Source: Actinomycetes bacterium
Lineage (GTDB): Bacteria; Actinomycetota; Actinomycetes; Mycobacteriales; Mycobacteriaceae
Assembly: GCA_022601135.1 (NCBI GenBank)
Contig: JAHZJB010000142.1
Span: forward strand, 1-64,000
DNA length: 64,000 nt
Direction of reading: 5' to 3'
In this document: positions 36,876 to 45,493 of the stretch, piece after piece
Layout of the letters: each line of letters begins with the position of its first letter
How positions within the stretch are numbered: position 1 is the stretch's first letter
Translations under genes and position numbers: made by a program
The notes under the pieces: model-generated
What the model saw: only the letters and a program-made list of their open reading frames with translations
Database searches by the model: none
What the model was told of the DNA's origin: nothing

Positions 36876-37654
36876 GCAAAGACGACAAGACAGACAAGGC
36901 AGACCCTGGGGACGACCCGGCTGTGGGTGCCGAGACCCACGTCGACGAGGCCACCGAAGACCAGAAAGCCGGAGAGTCGGGCGGGGTCACGGACACTGAG
37001 CAGGCGGGGGAGTCCGGCGACACCGGAGCTGTCCGCGAGGCTGAGTCCGACGGGGCTGACGAGGCTGACACCGATACGGCCGAGAAATCCGACGCCGATG
37101 GGGCTGATGAGGCGCAGGCCAAGCCTGCCAAGTCGAAACGTCGCATCGATTGGGCGCGTGTCACCGCATTCGGTCTGCTGCCGGCGTTGGCGCTGGTGCT
37201 CGCCCTGGGCGCGGGGTATCTCAAGTGGCTGGACAACTCCCATCGCGACGGTGAGATCGAAGACCCGCCGAAGCCGCCCTATTCTCTGGCTGAGGAATCC
37301 GTCCAGACCGCCAAGAACACCACGATCGCCATTCTGTCGTACCAGCCCGACACGGTCGAACAGCAACTCGTGGCAGCGCGCGATCTGCTGACCGGGGAGT
37401 TCCGCGAGAACTATATCGCTCTGACGAACGACGTCGTCATCCCCGGGGCCCAGGAGAAGCAGATCGCCGCAGTCGCCTCGGTTCCCGCCGCGGCCTCGGT
37501 GTCGGCCACCCCGACCCAGGCTGTGGTGCTGGTGTTCGTCAACCAGACGGTGAGCGTGGGCCAGGACCCCCCAACCGACACCGCGTCGAGCGTCCGGGTG
37601 ACACTGGACAAGGTCGGTGACCGCTGGCTGATCTCCGAGTTCGACCCGGTGTAA
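36872..37654 (+). CDS. Mce-associated membrane protein 2
   Basis: 260 residues with the same plan as its neighbour: acidic Asp/Glu/Ala-rich N-terminus (about 1-85), one membrane helix (AFGLLPALALVLALGAGYL, about 98-116) and an extracytoplasmic NTF2-like domain ending DRWLISEFDPV. The GTG start overlaps the previous stop as GTGA. Last gene of the mce operon. Confidence 0.88.
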   Translation: MSKDDKTDKADPGDDPAVGAETHVDEATEDQKAGESGGVTDTEQAGESGDTGAVREAESDGADEADTDTAEKSDADGADEAQAKPAKSKRRIDWARVTAFGLLPALALVLALGAGYLKWLDNSHRDGEIEDPPKPPYSLAEESVQTAKNTTIAILSYQPDTVEQQLVAARDLLTGEFRENYIALTNDVVIPGAQEKQIAAVASVPAAASVSATPTQAVVLVFVNQTVSVGQDPPTDTASSVRVTLDKVGDRWLISEFDPV

Positions 37655-37717
37655 CCATAGATCAGAGCTTGTGCCGCCCCCGGGTGGCCGGGTGCCCACC
37701 AGACGTGCGACGCAGCC

Positions 37718-37723
37718 TAACGT
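37718..37723 (+). promoter_or_regulatory. Putative -10 box (TAACGT) of the WS/DGAT-like gene
   Basis: TAACGT ends 7 bases before GTG 37731 and decides between two GTG codons (37722 and 37731), since the first lies inside the box. Confidence 0.45.
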
Positions 37724-37730
37724 GGTCGTT

Positions 37731-38999
37731 GTGACGGAGCGGCGACTCGCCGCGGTCGACGCGCAGACCTTCTGGATGTCGGCCGCGATCCCCAACGACC
37801 AGTTCCTGCTGTACGCATTCGAGGAAGGTTCGGCCGCCCTCGATCGCGCGCTGCGTGAAATCCAGGACAGGGCCCGGGTCTGTGCCGAGTTGAGCCTGCG
37901 CATCGTCGACGACCGCTTCTGGGCCTACCCGCGCTGGGCCCGCTGCGGGGTCGGTCCGGAGCAATTCGCGGTGCACGAACCGGCCGAAGGGACGTGGGCC
38001 GGCTGCCTGGCCGCGGTGGCGGCGCTGGCGCAGAATCAGCTCGATCCGCGGGCGATGACCTGGCGGCTGCATGTGTTTCCCACCCTCGAAGGCGTGCCCG
38101 GGGCACGGCGCCGCGGAACGGTGGCCGTGCTACAGATTTGTCATGCGCTGGCCGACGGAGCCCGCTCCTCGGCCCTGGCGGGCTACCTGTTCGGCCGTGC
38201 GGGCACGGTACCGGGCTTGGTGCCGCAGCGGCAAACCGCGGGCCGATTTGCGCTGCGTGCGTTCTCGGCGGGACGTGCACACCGCACGTTGGTTCGCGAG
38301 ACAGCCAGCGGGCTGATTCCCGATGCGGCGGTGTCGCGTCCGGTGCTTCGCACCAACGCGCGACCCTCGGGGCCTCGCCATTGCCGGACGGTGATCTGTG
38401 ACCGTGGGCGTCTGCCGGGCCCGACGATCACCGTGGGGGTGCTGGCGAGGGTGTCGACGGCGCTATCCGGACACGTGCGCGAACTCGGCGACGACCCTTC
38501 CCAGCTGGGTGCCGAGGTTCCGATGTCCAAGTCCGGTCCGCGTCTGGCGAACAATCACTTCGGCAACATCGGCGTGAGCCTTCACCCGGATGTGGAGATC
38601 GAGAGCAGGGCCCACCGGATTGCCGGTGATCTGCGCCAACGGCGGCGGCGGGCCAACCACCCGGCGATGCGCGCACAGGACGAGGCTTTCGCGGCGATTC
38701 CCGCTCCGCTACTGCGCTGGGGCGTTTCACAATTCGACCCTGACGTCCGTTCGCCCACGGTGACCGGCAATACCGTGGTCTCCAGTGTCAACCGCGGTGC
38801 GCGGGACCTGCGGTTCGGCGCCGCCCCCGTGCTGTTCACGGCGGGCTTTCCCAGCCTGTCACCGATGATGGGTTTGACGCACGGCGTGCACGGTATCGGC
38901 GACGTGATTGCGGTCAGCGTGCACGCGGCGCAGTCTGCGATCGTTGACTTCGACGCCTACCTGGAGCGGTTGGAACGCGAACTGCGAGGCGAGGTTTGA
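37731..38999 (+). CDS. WS/DGAT-like acyltransferase
   Basis: 422 residues. The N-terminus (LAAVDAQTFWMSA) resembles the start of wax ester synthase/diacylglycerol acyltransferases, and ICHALADGARSS supplies an HxxxDG catalytic motif near residue 140 (the first His of HHxxxDG is replaced by Cys). C-terminal NHFGNIGVSL and TVVSSVNRGARDL match the DUF1298 half. The family esterifies acyl-CoA to alcohols or diacylglycerol for storage lipid. At 422 residues and with HxxxDG it may be a divergent member with another acceptor. 76 bases after the mce operon. Confidence 0.72.
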   Translation: MTERRLAAVDAQTFWMSAAIPNDQFLLYAFEEGSAALDRALREIQDRARVCAELSLRIVDDRFWAYPRWARCGVGPEQFAVHEPAEGTWAGCLAAVAALAQNQLDPRAMTWRLHVFPTLEGVPGARRRGTVAVLQICHALADGARSSALAGYLFGRAGTVPGLVPQRQTAGRFALRAFSAGRAHRTLVRETASGLIPDAAVSRPVLRTNARPSGPRHCRTVICDRGRLPGPTITVGVLARVSTALSGHVRELGDDPSQLGAEVPMSKSGPRLANNHFGNIGVSLHPDVEIESRAHRIAGDLRQRRRRANHPAMRAQDEAFAAIPAPLLRWGVSQFDPDVRSPTVTGNTVVSSVNRGARDLRFGAAPVLFTAGFPSLSPMMGLTHGVHGIGDVIAVSVHAAQSAIVDFDAYLERLERELRGEV

Positions 39000-39129
39000 C
39001 CGCCGACCCCGGTCACGGCGATGGACTTCGACCGGGTCGCCACCCGCCTCGATCAGCGGTTCGCGGGGTTCGCTCACGTTCGCCACGGTGGCATCGCGGT
39101 GCTATACAGGACGTTGATATAACACCGTC

Positions 39130-40593
39130 ATGGGGGTCGCGATGGGCAACCGCTATCTCGAGGGGCCGTTCGCCCCGCTTGCCGAGGAGTTCACGCTCAC
39201 CGATCTGGAAGTGGCGGGTCGCATCCCGGACTATCTCGACGGTCGATACCTGAGGAACGGGCCAAATCCCATCGGAGAGATCGATCCTGAGCTCTACCAC
39301 TGGTTTGTCGGCGACGGAATGGTCCACGGCATCCGAATTCGGGGCGGGCGGGCCGAGTGGTACCGCAACCGCTGGGTCCGCGGTCCGCTCGCGGCCAGGG
39401 CGCTCGGTGAGCCGGTGCCCCCCGAGCATGCCTCGATATCGCAGATCGGCGCCAACACCAACGTGATCGGTCACGCAGGCAAAACGCTCGCGCTGGTCGA
39501 GGGCGGCGTCGCCAATTACGAACTGACCGACGAACTGGACACCGTCGGCATTTGTGACTTCGACGGGACCCTTGGCGGCGGATACACCGCCCACCCCAAA
39601 CGCGACCCCGAAACCGGTGAACTGCACGCCGTTTCCTACAGCTTGCTGCGCGGAAACACGGTGCAGTACAGCGTGATCGGTGCCGACGGACGGGCCCGGC
39701 GCACCGTCGACATCGAGGTCAGCGGCAGCCCGATGATGCACGACTTCTCCCTGACCGAACGCTACGTGGTGTTCTACGACCTGCCGGTCACCTTCGACGC
39801 CCAGCAGGCAGCCACCATGACCGTGCCGCGTGGTCTGCGTCTGCCGGCTCAGTTGTTGTTGTCCGCGTTGATCGGCCGTGTGCGCATCCCTGATCCCATT
39901 GCCGCGCGCATACCGGTGGGCGGTCCGGTGGATCGTCGATTCCCGTACTCGTGGAACGCGGACTATCCCGCGCGGGTGGGCATCATGCCGCGGGAGGGGA
40001 ATAATGCCGACGTGCGATGGTTCGACGTCGCACCGTGCTACGTGTTCCATCCGATGAACGCCTACGATTCGGACTCGCCGGCCGGAGACACGATCGTCCT
40101 CGATGTCATCAGGCATCCCAAGATGTTCGACACCGATAACCGCGGCCCCAACGAGGGTCCGCCTACGCTGGACCGTTGGACCGTGGATCTCGCCGATGGA
40201 AAGGTGCGAGAGTCGCGCATCGATGACCGTGGCCAAGAGTTCCCGCGCATCGACGAACGGTTACTCGGTAAGCGTCATCGGTTCGGCTATGCGGCGTGTG
40301 TCGGCGACGGCGCCGATGGCGGGAACACCTTGATCAAGCATGACTTGGTGGGCGGCAACACCGCAACGAGGGCTCTCGGCGCAGAAAAAGTGCTGGGGGA
40401 GTTCGTATTCCACCCGTCTTCGGCCGCCGGCGCAGAAGACGATGGCGTGCTGATGGGCTATGTGTACGACCGGCCGACGGATCGCAGCGAGCTGGCGATT
40501 CTCGACGCGGGCAGTCTTGAGGATGTGGCTCGCATTCAGCTGCCGCACCGTGTTCCGGCGGGTTTTCACGGCAACTGGGTTCCTGCTGCCTGA
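39130..40593 (+). CDS. Carotenoid oxygenase family protein
   Basis: 487 residues with an RPE65/CCD seven-blade propeller. The four iron-binding His are visible in TAHPKRDP, MMHDFSLTERY, VFHPMNAYD and FHGNWVP at the C-terminus. The enzyme should cleave a double bond of a carotenoid or a stilbene-type substrate with O2. PDYLDGRYLRNGPNP near residue 35 is the family's N-terminal mark. ATG 39130 or 39142 (MGNRYLEGPF) could be the start. Similar to M. tuberculosis Rv0654 in type; orthology is not asserted. No carotenoid synthesis gene is in the window. Confidence 0.9.
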   Translation: MGVAMGNRYLEGPFAPLAEEFTLTDLEVAGRIPDYLDGRYLRNGPNPIGEIDPELYHWFVGDGMVHGIRIRGGRAEWYRNRWVRGPLAARALGEPVPPEHASISQIGANTNVIGHAGKTLALVEGGVANYELTDELDTVGICDFDGTLGGGYTAHPKRDPETGELHAVSYSLLRGNTVQYSVIGADGRARRTVDIEVSGSPMMHDFSLTERYVVFYDLPVTFDAQQAATMTVPRGLRLPAQLLLSALIGRVRIPDPIAARIPVGGPVDRRFPYSWNADYPARVGIMPREGNNADVRWFDVAPCYVFHPMNAYDSDSPAGDTIVLDVIRHPKMFDTDNRGPNEGPPTLDRWTVDLADGKVRESRIDDRGQEFPRIDERLLGKRHRFGYAACVGDGADGGNTLIKHDLVGGNTATRALGAEKVLGEFVFHPSSAAGAEDDGVLMGYVYDRPTDRSELAILDAGSLEDVARIQLPHRVPAGFHGNWVPAA

Positions 40594-40674
40594 GCGCGCC
40601 GCGGCTCGGTGAATGTGCCGTCTCATCCGGCAAGGGCGGTGTGTCGCGTATGAAACTGCCCAATCGGCACGTTC

Positions 40675-40680
40675 TAGTCT
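40675..40680 (+). promoter_or_regulatory. Putative -10 box (TAGTCT) of the DUF3556 gene
   Basis: TAGTCT ends 8 bases before the ATG at 40689. Confidence 0.4.
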
Positions 40681-40688
40681 GGTGAGCC

Positions 40689-42443
40689 ATGGGGTTTCTC
40701 AAGCAAGACGCGCCCGTCGTCGACTATGCGCAGTGGAGCAAGGGGACCCGTGCCGAGCGCATCGTCCCGATGGCACGGCACTGGGCCGAGGTCGGGTTCG
40801 GCACGCCCATCGTGTTGCACCTGTTCTATGTCGCGAAGATTCTGCTCTATGTCGTGTTGGCCTGGCTGATAGCTGCGAACACCGACGGGATCGGTGATCA
40901 ACCGGGTGGCTTCACGAATGTCGCCTCCTGGTACGCCGAGCCGATCGTCTACCAGAAGGTCGTGTTCTTCACCATGCTGTTCGAGGTCATCGGGCTCGGC
41001 TGCGGCTTCGGGCCGCTGAACAACAGGTTCTTCCCGCCGATGGGCTCGATCCTGTACTGGCTGCGGCCCGGAACGATCCGGTTGCCACCCTGGCCCGGTC
41101 GAGTACCGCTGACCAGTGGCGACTCCCGCACCCCGTTCGACGCGATGCTGTACGGCGCCCTCCTGGTGGTTCTACTGCTGGCGTTGTTCTCGGAGGGCAC
41201 CGGCCCCATACCCGAACTAGGTACCGAGGTCGGCGTGCTCCCGGTGTGGCAGACCGCGACGATCTTGGTTCTGCTGGTGGCGGCAGGTTTGCGCGACAAG
41301 GTGATCTTCCTGGCCGCCAGGGGTGAGGTCTACGGTGCGCTGGCGGTGTGCTTCCTGTTCAGCGGGGCCGACATCATCGTCGCCGCCAAACTCGTCTGCC
41401 TGGTCATCTGGTTGGGGGCGGCGACATCGAAGCTCAACAAGCATTTTCCGTTCGTCATCTCCACCATGATGAGCAACAATCCCGTGTTGCGGCCGCGATG
41501 GATCAAACGGAAGTTCTTCGAGCGTTTTCCCGACGATCTGCGGCCGGGCCGGGCGTCGCGGTGGCTGGCGCACGTCTCCACCGCGATTGAGATGCTGGTG
41601 CCGCTGGTGCTGTTCTTCTCGCACGGCGGCTGGGTCACCGTGACCGCGGCGTTCGTGATGCTGTGCTTCCACTTCGGGATCCTGTCGGCCATTCCCATGG
41701 GTGTGCCGCTGGAGTGGAACGTCTTCATGATGTTCAGCGTGTTGGCACTTTTCGTCGGCCATGCCGGTATCGGGCTGGGCGACCTGGAGAGCCCGTGGCC
41801 GATCGTGCTGTTCGCCATCGTCGCGGGCACTGTCGTACTGGGAAACCTGTTCCCGCGGAAAGTATCCTTCCTGCCCGGCATGCGCTACTACGCGGGCAAC
41901 TGGGACACCAGCCTGTGGTGCATCAAGCCATCGGCGGATGCCAAGATCACGGAAGGAATCGTCGCGATCGCCAGCATGCCCGCCGCGCAGATGGAGAAGT
42001 TCTACGGCAGCCGAGAAACTGCTGAGATGTACCAGTACATGGGATACGCGTTCCGCTCGTTCAACACCCACGGTCGGGCCATGTTCACCCTGGCGCACCG
42101 GGCGATGGCCGGGCACGACGAGGCCGACTACGTGCTCACCGACGGTGAACGGATCTGCAGCACCGCGATCGGATGGAATTTCGGCGACGGGCACATGCAC
42201 AACGAACAACTGATCGCCGCGCTGCAGAAGCGATGCCACTTCGAACCCGGCGAGGTGCGGGTACTGCTCCTGGATGCGCAGCCCATTCACCGGCAGCGCC
42301 AGAAGTACCGGTTGGTCGACGCCGCGACCGGAGAGTTCGAACGGGGCTACCTTCTGGTTGCCGACATGGTCACCCGCCAGCCCTGGGACGACACTGTGCC
42401 GGTGCAGGTGACCTGGCAGCGGGGCGGCGCCGAGTCGAATTGA
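40689..42443 (+). CDS. DUF3556 multi-pass membrane protein
   Basis: 584 residues. About ten membrane helices fill residues 40-390 (IVLHLFYVAKILLYVVLAWL, VVLLLALF, ATILVLLVAAGL, FVMLCFHFGILSAI, LFAIVAGTVVLGNLF). A soluble C-terminal domain (about 400-584) holds GDGHMHNEQLIAALQKRCHF and RVLLLDAQPIHRQRQKYRL. This architecture is the actinobacterial DUF3556 family, with no known function. His-rich motifs in the membrane part (SKLNKHFPF, CFHFG, AHVST) recall HTTM/vitamin K carboxylase-type membrane folds, but that is a guess. Confidence 0.82.
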   Translation: MGFLKQDAPVVDYAQWSKGTRAERIVPMARHWAEVGFGTPIVLHLFYVAKILLYVVLAWLIAANTDGIGDQPGGFTNVASWYAEPIVYQKVVFFTMLFEVIGLGCGFGPLNNRFFPPMGSILYWLRPGTIRLPPWPGRVPLTSGDSRTPFDAMLYGALLVVLLLALFSEGTGPIPELGTEVGVLPVWQTATILVLLVAAGLRDKVIFLAARGEVYGALAVCFLFSGADIIVAAKLVCLVIWLGAATSKLNKHFPFVISTMMSNNPVLRPRWIKRKFFERFPDDLRPGRASRWLAHVSTAIEMLVPLVLFFSHGGWVTVTAAFVMLCFHFGILSAIPMGVPLEWNVFMMFSVLALFVGHAGIGLGDLESPWPIVLFAIVAGTVVLGNLFPRKVSFLPGMRYYAGNWDTSLWCIKPSADAKITEGIVAIASMPAAQMEKFYGSRETAEMYQYMGYAFRSFNTHGRAMFTLAHRAMAGHDEADYVLTDGERICSTAIGWNFGDGHMHNEQLIAALQKRCHFEPGEVRVLLLDAQPIHRQRQKYRLVDAATGEFERGYLLVADMVTRQPWDDTVPVQVTWQRGGAESN

Positions 42444-42474
42444 CCCCGGTTCGATTGCCGCGAGGGCTGTTCGG

Positions 42475-43266
42475 TCAGCCCATTACGTCACGGACCGGAA
42501 CGTTCTCCAGGCCGGTCAACAACAACTCCCGGGACGTGTCGAGGTGCCTGCGCCAATGCGCTTCCGCGCCGTCGGCGTCGCCGGCACGCAGGAACTGCAT
42601 CAGCTTGCGGTAGGAGCGCATCAGCTTGTCGTAGTCGGCTTTGGATACCGGCCCCCGCTCGTTGACCACGAACGCGGTATGGCTGACCGTGAGCTCGTGC
42701 AGCATTCCGGCGATGATGCTGAGCGTCGCGTTCCCGGACAGTTGGACCACCCGCAGGTGAAACGCCCCGGTTGTCTCGGCCAGCCGACCCGACTGCCAGC
42801 CGTCGGAGACGAGCTCGTGCAGCAGTCGATCGAGCTCGTCGAAAGCGTCCGCCGATCCTGATTCGGCGAGCAGTCGGGCGGCCATGGGTTCGATGCCGGC
42901 CTTCGCTGTCAGCAGGTCAGCGATCGTCGCACCGGACAACTCAAGAAGCAGGCCGGCCGGGCGGGCCACGACCTCCGGGCCGGGCACCCGCACGCGGGCA
43001 CCGGTGCGGGAGCCGCGGCGCACCTCGACGAGGCGTTCGGACTCCAGGACGCGCACGGCCTCCCGCAAGGTGGGCCGGCTGACTCCGAAGTGCGCCATCA
43101 GCTCGGCCTCGTTGGGTAGGAAGTCGCCGTCGGTGAGCTTCCCGTCGACCACCATGCGGCGCAGGGTTCCCGCGACCAGTTCTGCGGTCTTGGGGGAGCG
43201 GACGGCGGTGCGCGACGAGGCCGAGTCCAGACCGATCATCGGGGCCAGCGGAGTGTCTCGAGCCAC
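42475..43266 (-). CDS. FadR-subfamily GntR transcriptional regulator
   Basis: 263 residues. An N-terminal winged helix (about 25-95) with FLPNEAELMAHFGVSRPTLREAVRVLESERLV is the GntR signature. The C-terminal FCD helical domain (about 110-245) has the metal/effector-binding His and Asp positions (FHLRVVQLSGN, HWRRHLD). It is divergent from the thiolase-crotonase operon, which it probably controls, with an acyl-CoA or acid as ligand. GTG start. TATACA-type half-sites lie 40 bases upstream. Confidence 0.88.
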   Translation of the reverse strand: MARDTPLAPMIGLDSASSRTAVRSPKTAELVAGTLRRMVVDGKLTDGDFLPNEAELMAHFGVSRPTLREAVRVLESERLVEVRRGSRTGARVRVPGPEVVARPAGLLLELSGATIADLLTAKAGIEPMAARLLAESGSADAFDELDRLLHELVSDGWQSGRLAETTGAFHLRVVQLSGNATLSIIAGMLHELTVSHTAFVVNERGPVSKADYDKLMRSYRKLMQFLRAGDADGAEAHWRRHLDTSRELLLTGLENVPVRDVMG

Positions 43267-43439
43267 GGTAACTCCTCCAACGATCGACCCGACGCCGCCT
43301 CAGCAGCTATACAACTCAGTAAACCATGTCAGTTCGGGGACCCGGCACCTATCGTATCGATGCAGGTCGCTGGCCGTTGCCACGCCTCCGAGTTGCCGGA
43401 GCGGACAGCCGGACACCCGGCGGCCAGCAGGTTGACCTA

Positions 43440-43458
43440 GTAAACCTAGTACGTTTAC
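43440..43458 (+). promoter_or_regulatory. Palindromic operator GTAAAC-N7-GTTTAC
   Basis: GTAAAC (43440-43445) and GTTTAC (43453-43458) are perfect inverted repeats around CTAGTAC, 34 bases before the thiolase ATG. A further GTAAAC half-site is at 43319-43324, close to the regulator gene. It is the likely binding site of the divergent GntR regulator or of a TetR protein. Confidence 0.6.
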
Positions 43459-43492
43459 GTTCGAGGTAACCAATCATGGAAGGAGAAGTCCC

Positions 43493-44647
43493 ATGGCTGA
43501 AGCCGTCATCGTTGAGGCTGTTCGGTCGCCGGTCGGTAAACGCAACGGCGGGCTGTCCGGAGTACATTCCGGCGAGCTGTCCGCGCAGGTGCTCAATGGT
43601 CTGGTCGAGCGCGCGGGTGTCGACCCGGCAATCGTTGACGACGTCATCTGGGGTTGCGTCATACAGGCCGGGGAGCAAGCGCTCGACATCGCGCGCACCG
43701 CGGTGCTCGCGGCAGGGTGGCCGGAATCGGTGCCCGGGGTGACGGTGGACCGGCAGTGCGGATCCAGCCAACAGTCGGTGCATTTCGCTGCCGCGGGCGT
43801 GGTCGCCGGTCACTACGACGTCGTGGTCGCCGGCGGGGTGGAATCCATGTCACGCACACCGATGGGCGCGTCGTTGGCCAACGGCGGGCACCCCTACCCG
43901 GAGGCATTCCGCAGTCGCTACAGTCAGACGCCCAACCAGGGCATCGGCGCCGAAATGATCGCCGAACAATGGGGTCTGAGCCGAACCGCTTTGGATGAAT
44001 TCTCCCTCGGGTCGCACGAGAAAGCAGCTGCTGCACAGGATTCCGGCGCCTTCGAGGATCAGATCGTCGCCATCAGGCCAACGGATGAGGCCCGTGACTC
44101 CATCGTTCTGAAGGACGAAGGCATCCGCCGCGGCGGCACCCTCGAATCGATCGGCAAGATCAAGCCGGCCTTCAAAGAGGACGGCGTGATCCACGCGGGC
44201 AACAGTTCGCAGATCTCTGACGGTGCGGCGGCGTTGCTGTTCATGTCTGCCGAGAAGGCGAAGTCGCTGGGCGTCAAGCCACTGGCGAAGGTCCACACCG
44301 CGGTACTTGCCGGAGCCGACCCGGTCATCATGTTGACCGCACCGATCCCGGCTACGCAGAAGGCACTGCGGCGCGCCGGCCTCTCGATCGAGGAGATCGG
44401 TGTGTTCGAGGTCAACGAGGCCTTCGCGCCCGTACCGCTGGCATGGCTGAACGACATCGGCGCCGACGAGAAGGCTCTCAACCCCAACGGTGGCGCGATC
44501 GCGTTGGGTCATCCGTTGGGCGCTTCGGGTGCCCGCATCATGACCACGATGCTTTACCACATGCGGGACAAAGGAATTCAGTACGGTCTGCAAACGATGT
44601 GCGAGGGCGGTGGCCAAGCCAACGCCACCATCCTGGAGTTGCTATGA
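43493..44647 (+). CDS. Acetyl-CoA C-acyltransferase (thiolase)
   Basis: 384 residues. The thiolase triad is visible: nucleophile C89 in VTVDRQCGSSQQ, His in GGAIALGHPLGASG, and the second Cys (about 370) in TMCEGGGQAN, plus the NEAFA loop. It cleaves 3-oxoacyl-CoA to acetyl-CoA in beta-oxidation. Sequence type is nearer FadA6-like degradative thiolases than FadA5. It follows GGAAGGAGAAG. Its stop overlaps the crotonase start (ATGA), so the two act as a pair. Confidence 0.93.
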   Translation: MAEAVIVEAVRSPVGKRNGGLSGVHSGELSAQVLNGLVERAGVDPAIVDDVIWGCVIQAGEQALDIARTAVLAAGWPESVPGVTVDRQCGSSQQSVHFAAAGVVAGHYDVVVAGGVESMSRTPMGASLANGGHPYPEAFRSRYSQTPNQGIGAEMIAEQWGLSRTALDEFSLGSHEKAAAAQDSGAFEDQIVAIRPTDEARDSIVLKDEGIRRGGTLESIGKIKPAFKEDGVIHAGNSSQISDGAAALLFMSAEKAKSLGVKPLAKVHTAVLAGADPVIMLTAPIPATQKALRRAGLSIEEIGVFEVNEAFAPVPLAWLNDIGADEKALNPNGGAIALGHPLGASGARIMTTMLYHMRDKGIQYGLQTMCEGGGQANATILELL

Positions 44648-45447
44648 CCGAAAAGGACGGGGCGGCACCCGCGGCATTGGCGCAGCGACGGGACAACATC
44701 ATGGTCATCACCATCAACCGGCCTGAGGCGCGCAACGCCATCAACGGCGCGGTGAGCATCGCACTGGGTGACGCGATGGCCGAAGCGCAGCGGCACCCGG
44801 ATATCTGGGCTGTCGTGATCACCGGTGCCGGGGATAAGTCCTTCTGCGCCGGCGCAGATCTCAAGGCGCTGTCCAAGGGTGAGAACATCGGTCACCCCGA
44901 TCATCCCAAGTGGGGCTTCGCCGGCTACGTGCGTCATTTCATCGACAAGCCCACGATCGCCGCGGTCAACGGCACGGCGCTGGGCGGCGGTACCGAACTC
45001 GCGCTGGCCAGCGACCTCGTCGTGGCCGGCGAGAGCGCGAAATTCGGTCTACCGGAGGTAAAGCGGGGACTGATCGCCGCCGCCGGCGGTGTCTTCCGGA
45101 TGGTCGACCAACTGCCTCGCAAGATCGCGCTGGAGATGATGTTCACCGGCGAACCGATTACCTCTGCCGAGGCTCTCAGGTGGGGACTGATCAACGAGGT
45201 GGTTCCGGACGGCACCGAACTCGAGGCGGCGGTCGCGCTGGCTCAGCGCATCACGGTCAACGCGCCACTGGCTGTGCAGGCCAGCAAGCGGGTGGCCGTC
45301 GGGGCCGACAAGGGTGTCGTGGCCGCCGACGAGCCGGGGTGGGCGCGGACCATGCGTGAGGTGGCGACGGTGTTCGCGACCGAAGACGCCCGGGAAGGTC
45401 CGCTGGCGTTCGCGCAAAAGCGTCCGCCGGTATGGAAAGCCAAGTAA
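44644..45447 (+). CDS. Enoyl-CoA hydratase
   Basis: 267 residues of the crotonase fold. Both catalytic glutamates are kept: GGGTELALASD and GLPEVKRGLIAAAGG. The oxyanion hole is in FCAGADLKAL. It should hydrate 2-enoyl-CoA to 3-hydroxyacyl-CoA ahead of the thiolase step. ATG 44644 overlaps the thiolase stop by 4 bases; the open frame upstream of it is antisense-like and rejected. Which of the many EchA paralogues it is cannot be decided here. Confidence 0.92.
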   Translation: MTEKDGAAPAALAQRRDNIMVITINRPEARNAINGAVSIALGDAMAEAQRHPDIWAVVITGAGDKSFCAGADLKALSKGENIGHPDHPKWGFAGYVRHFIDKPTIAAVNGTALGGGTELALASDLVVAGESAKFGLPEVKRGLIAAAGGVFRMVDQLPRKIALEMMFTGEPITSAEALRWGLINEVVPDGTELEAAVALAQRITVNAPLAVQASKRVAVGADKGVVAADEPGWARTMREVATVFATEDAREGPLAFAQKRPPVWKAK

Positions 45448-45493
45448 GCGTGCTCGGCAGCCAGGGCCGCGCTCGGGCCGGCAGGCGTGGCTT

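Noticed and set aside
39021..39122. 33-codon frame MDFDRVATRLDQRF before the carotenoid oxygenase
   Set aside because: It lacks a ribosome-binding site, has no recognisable feature and overlaps the probable promoter (TATACA, TTGATATAA).
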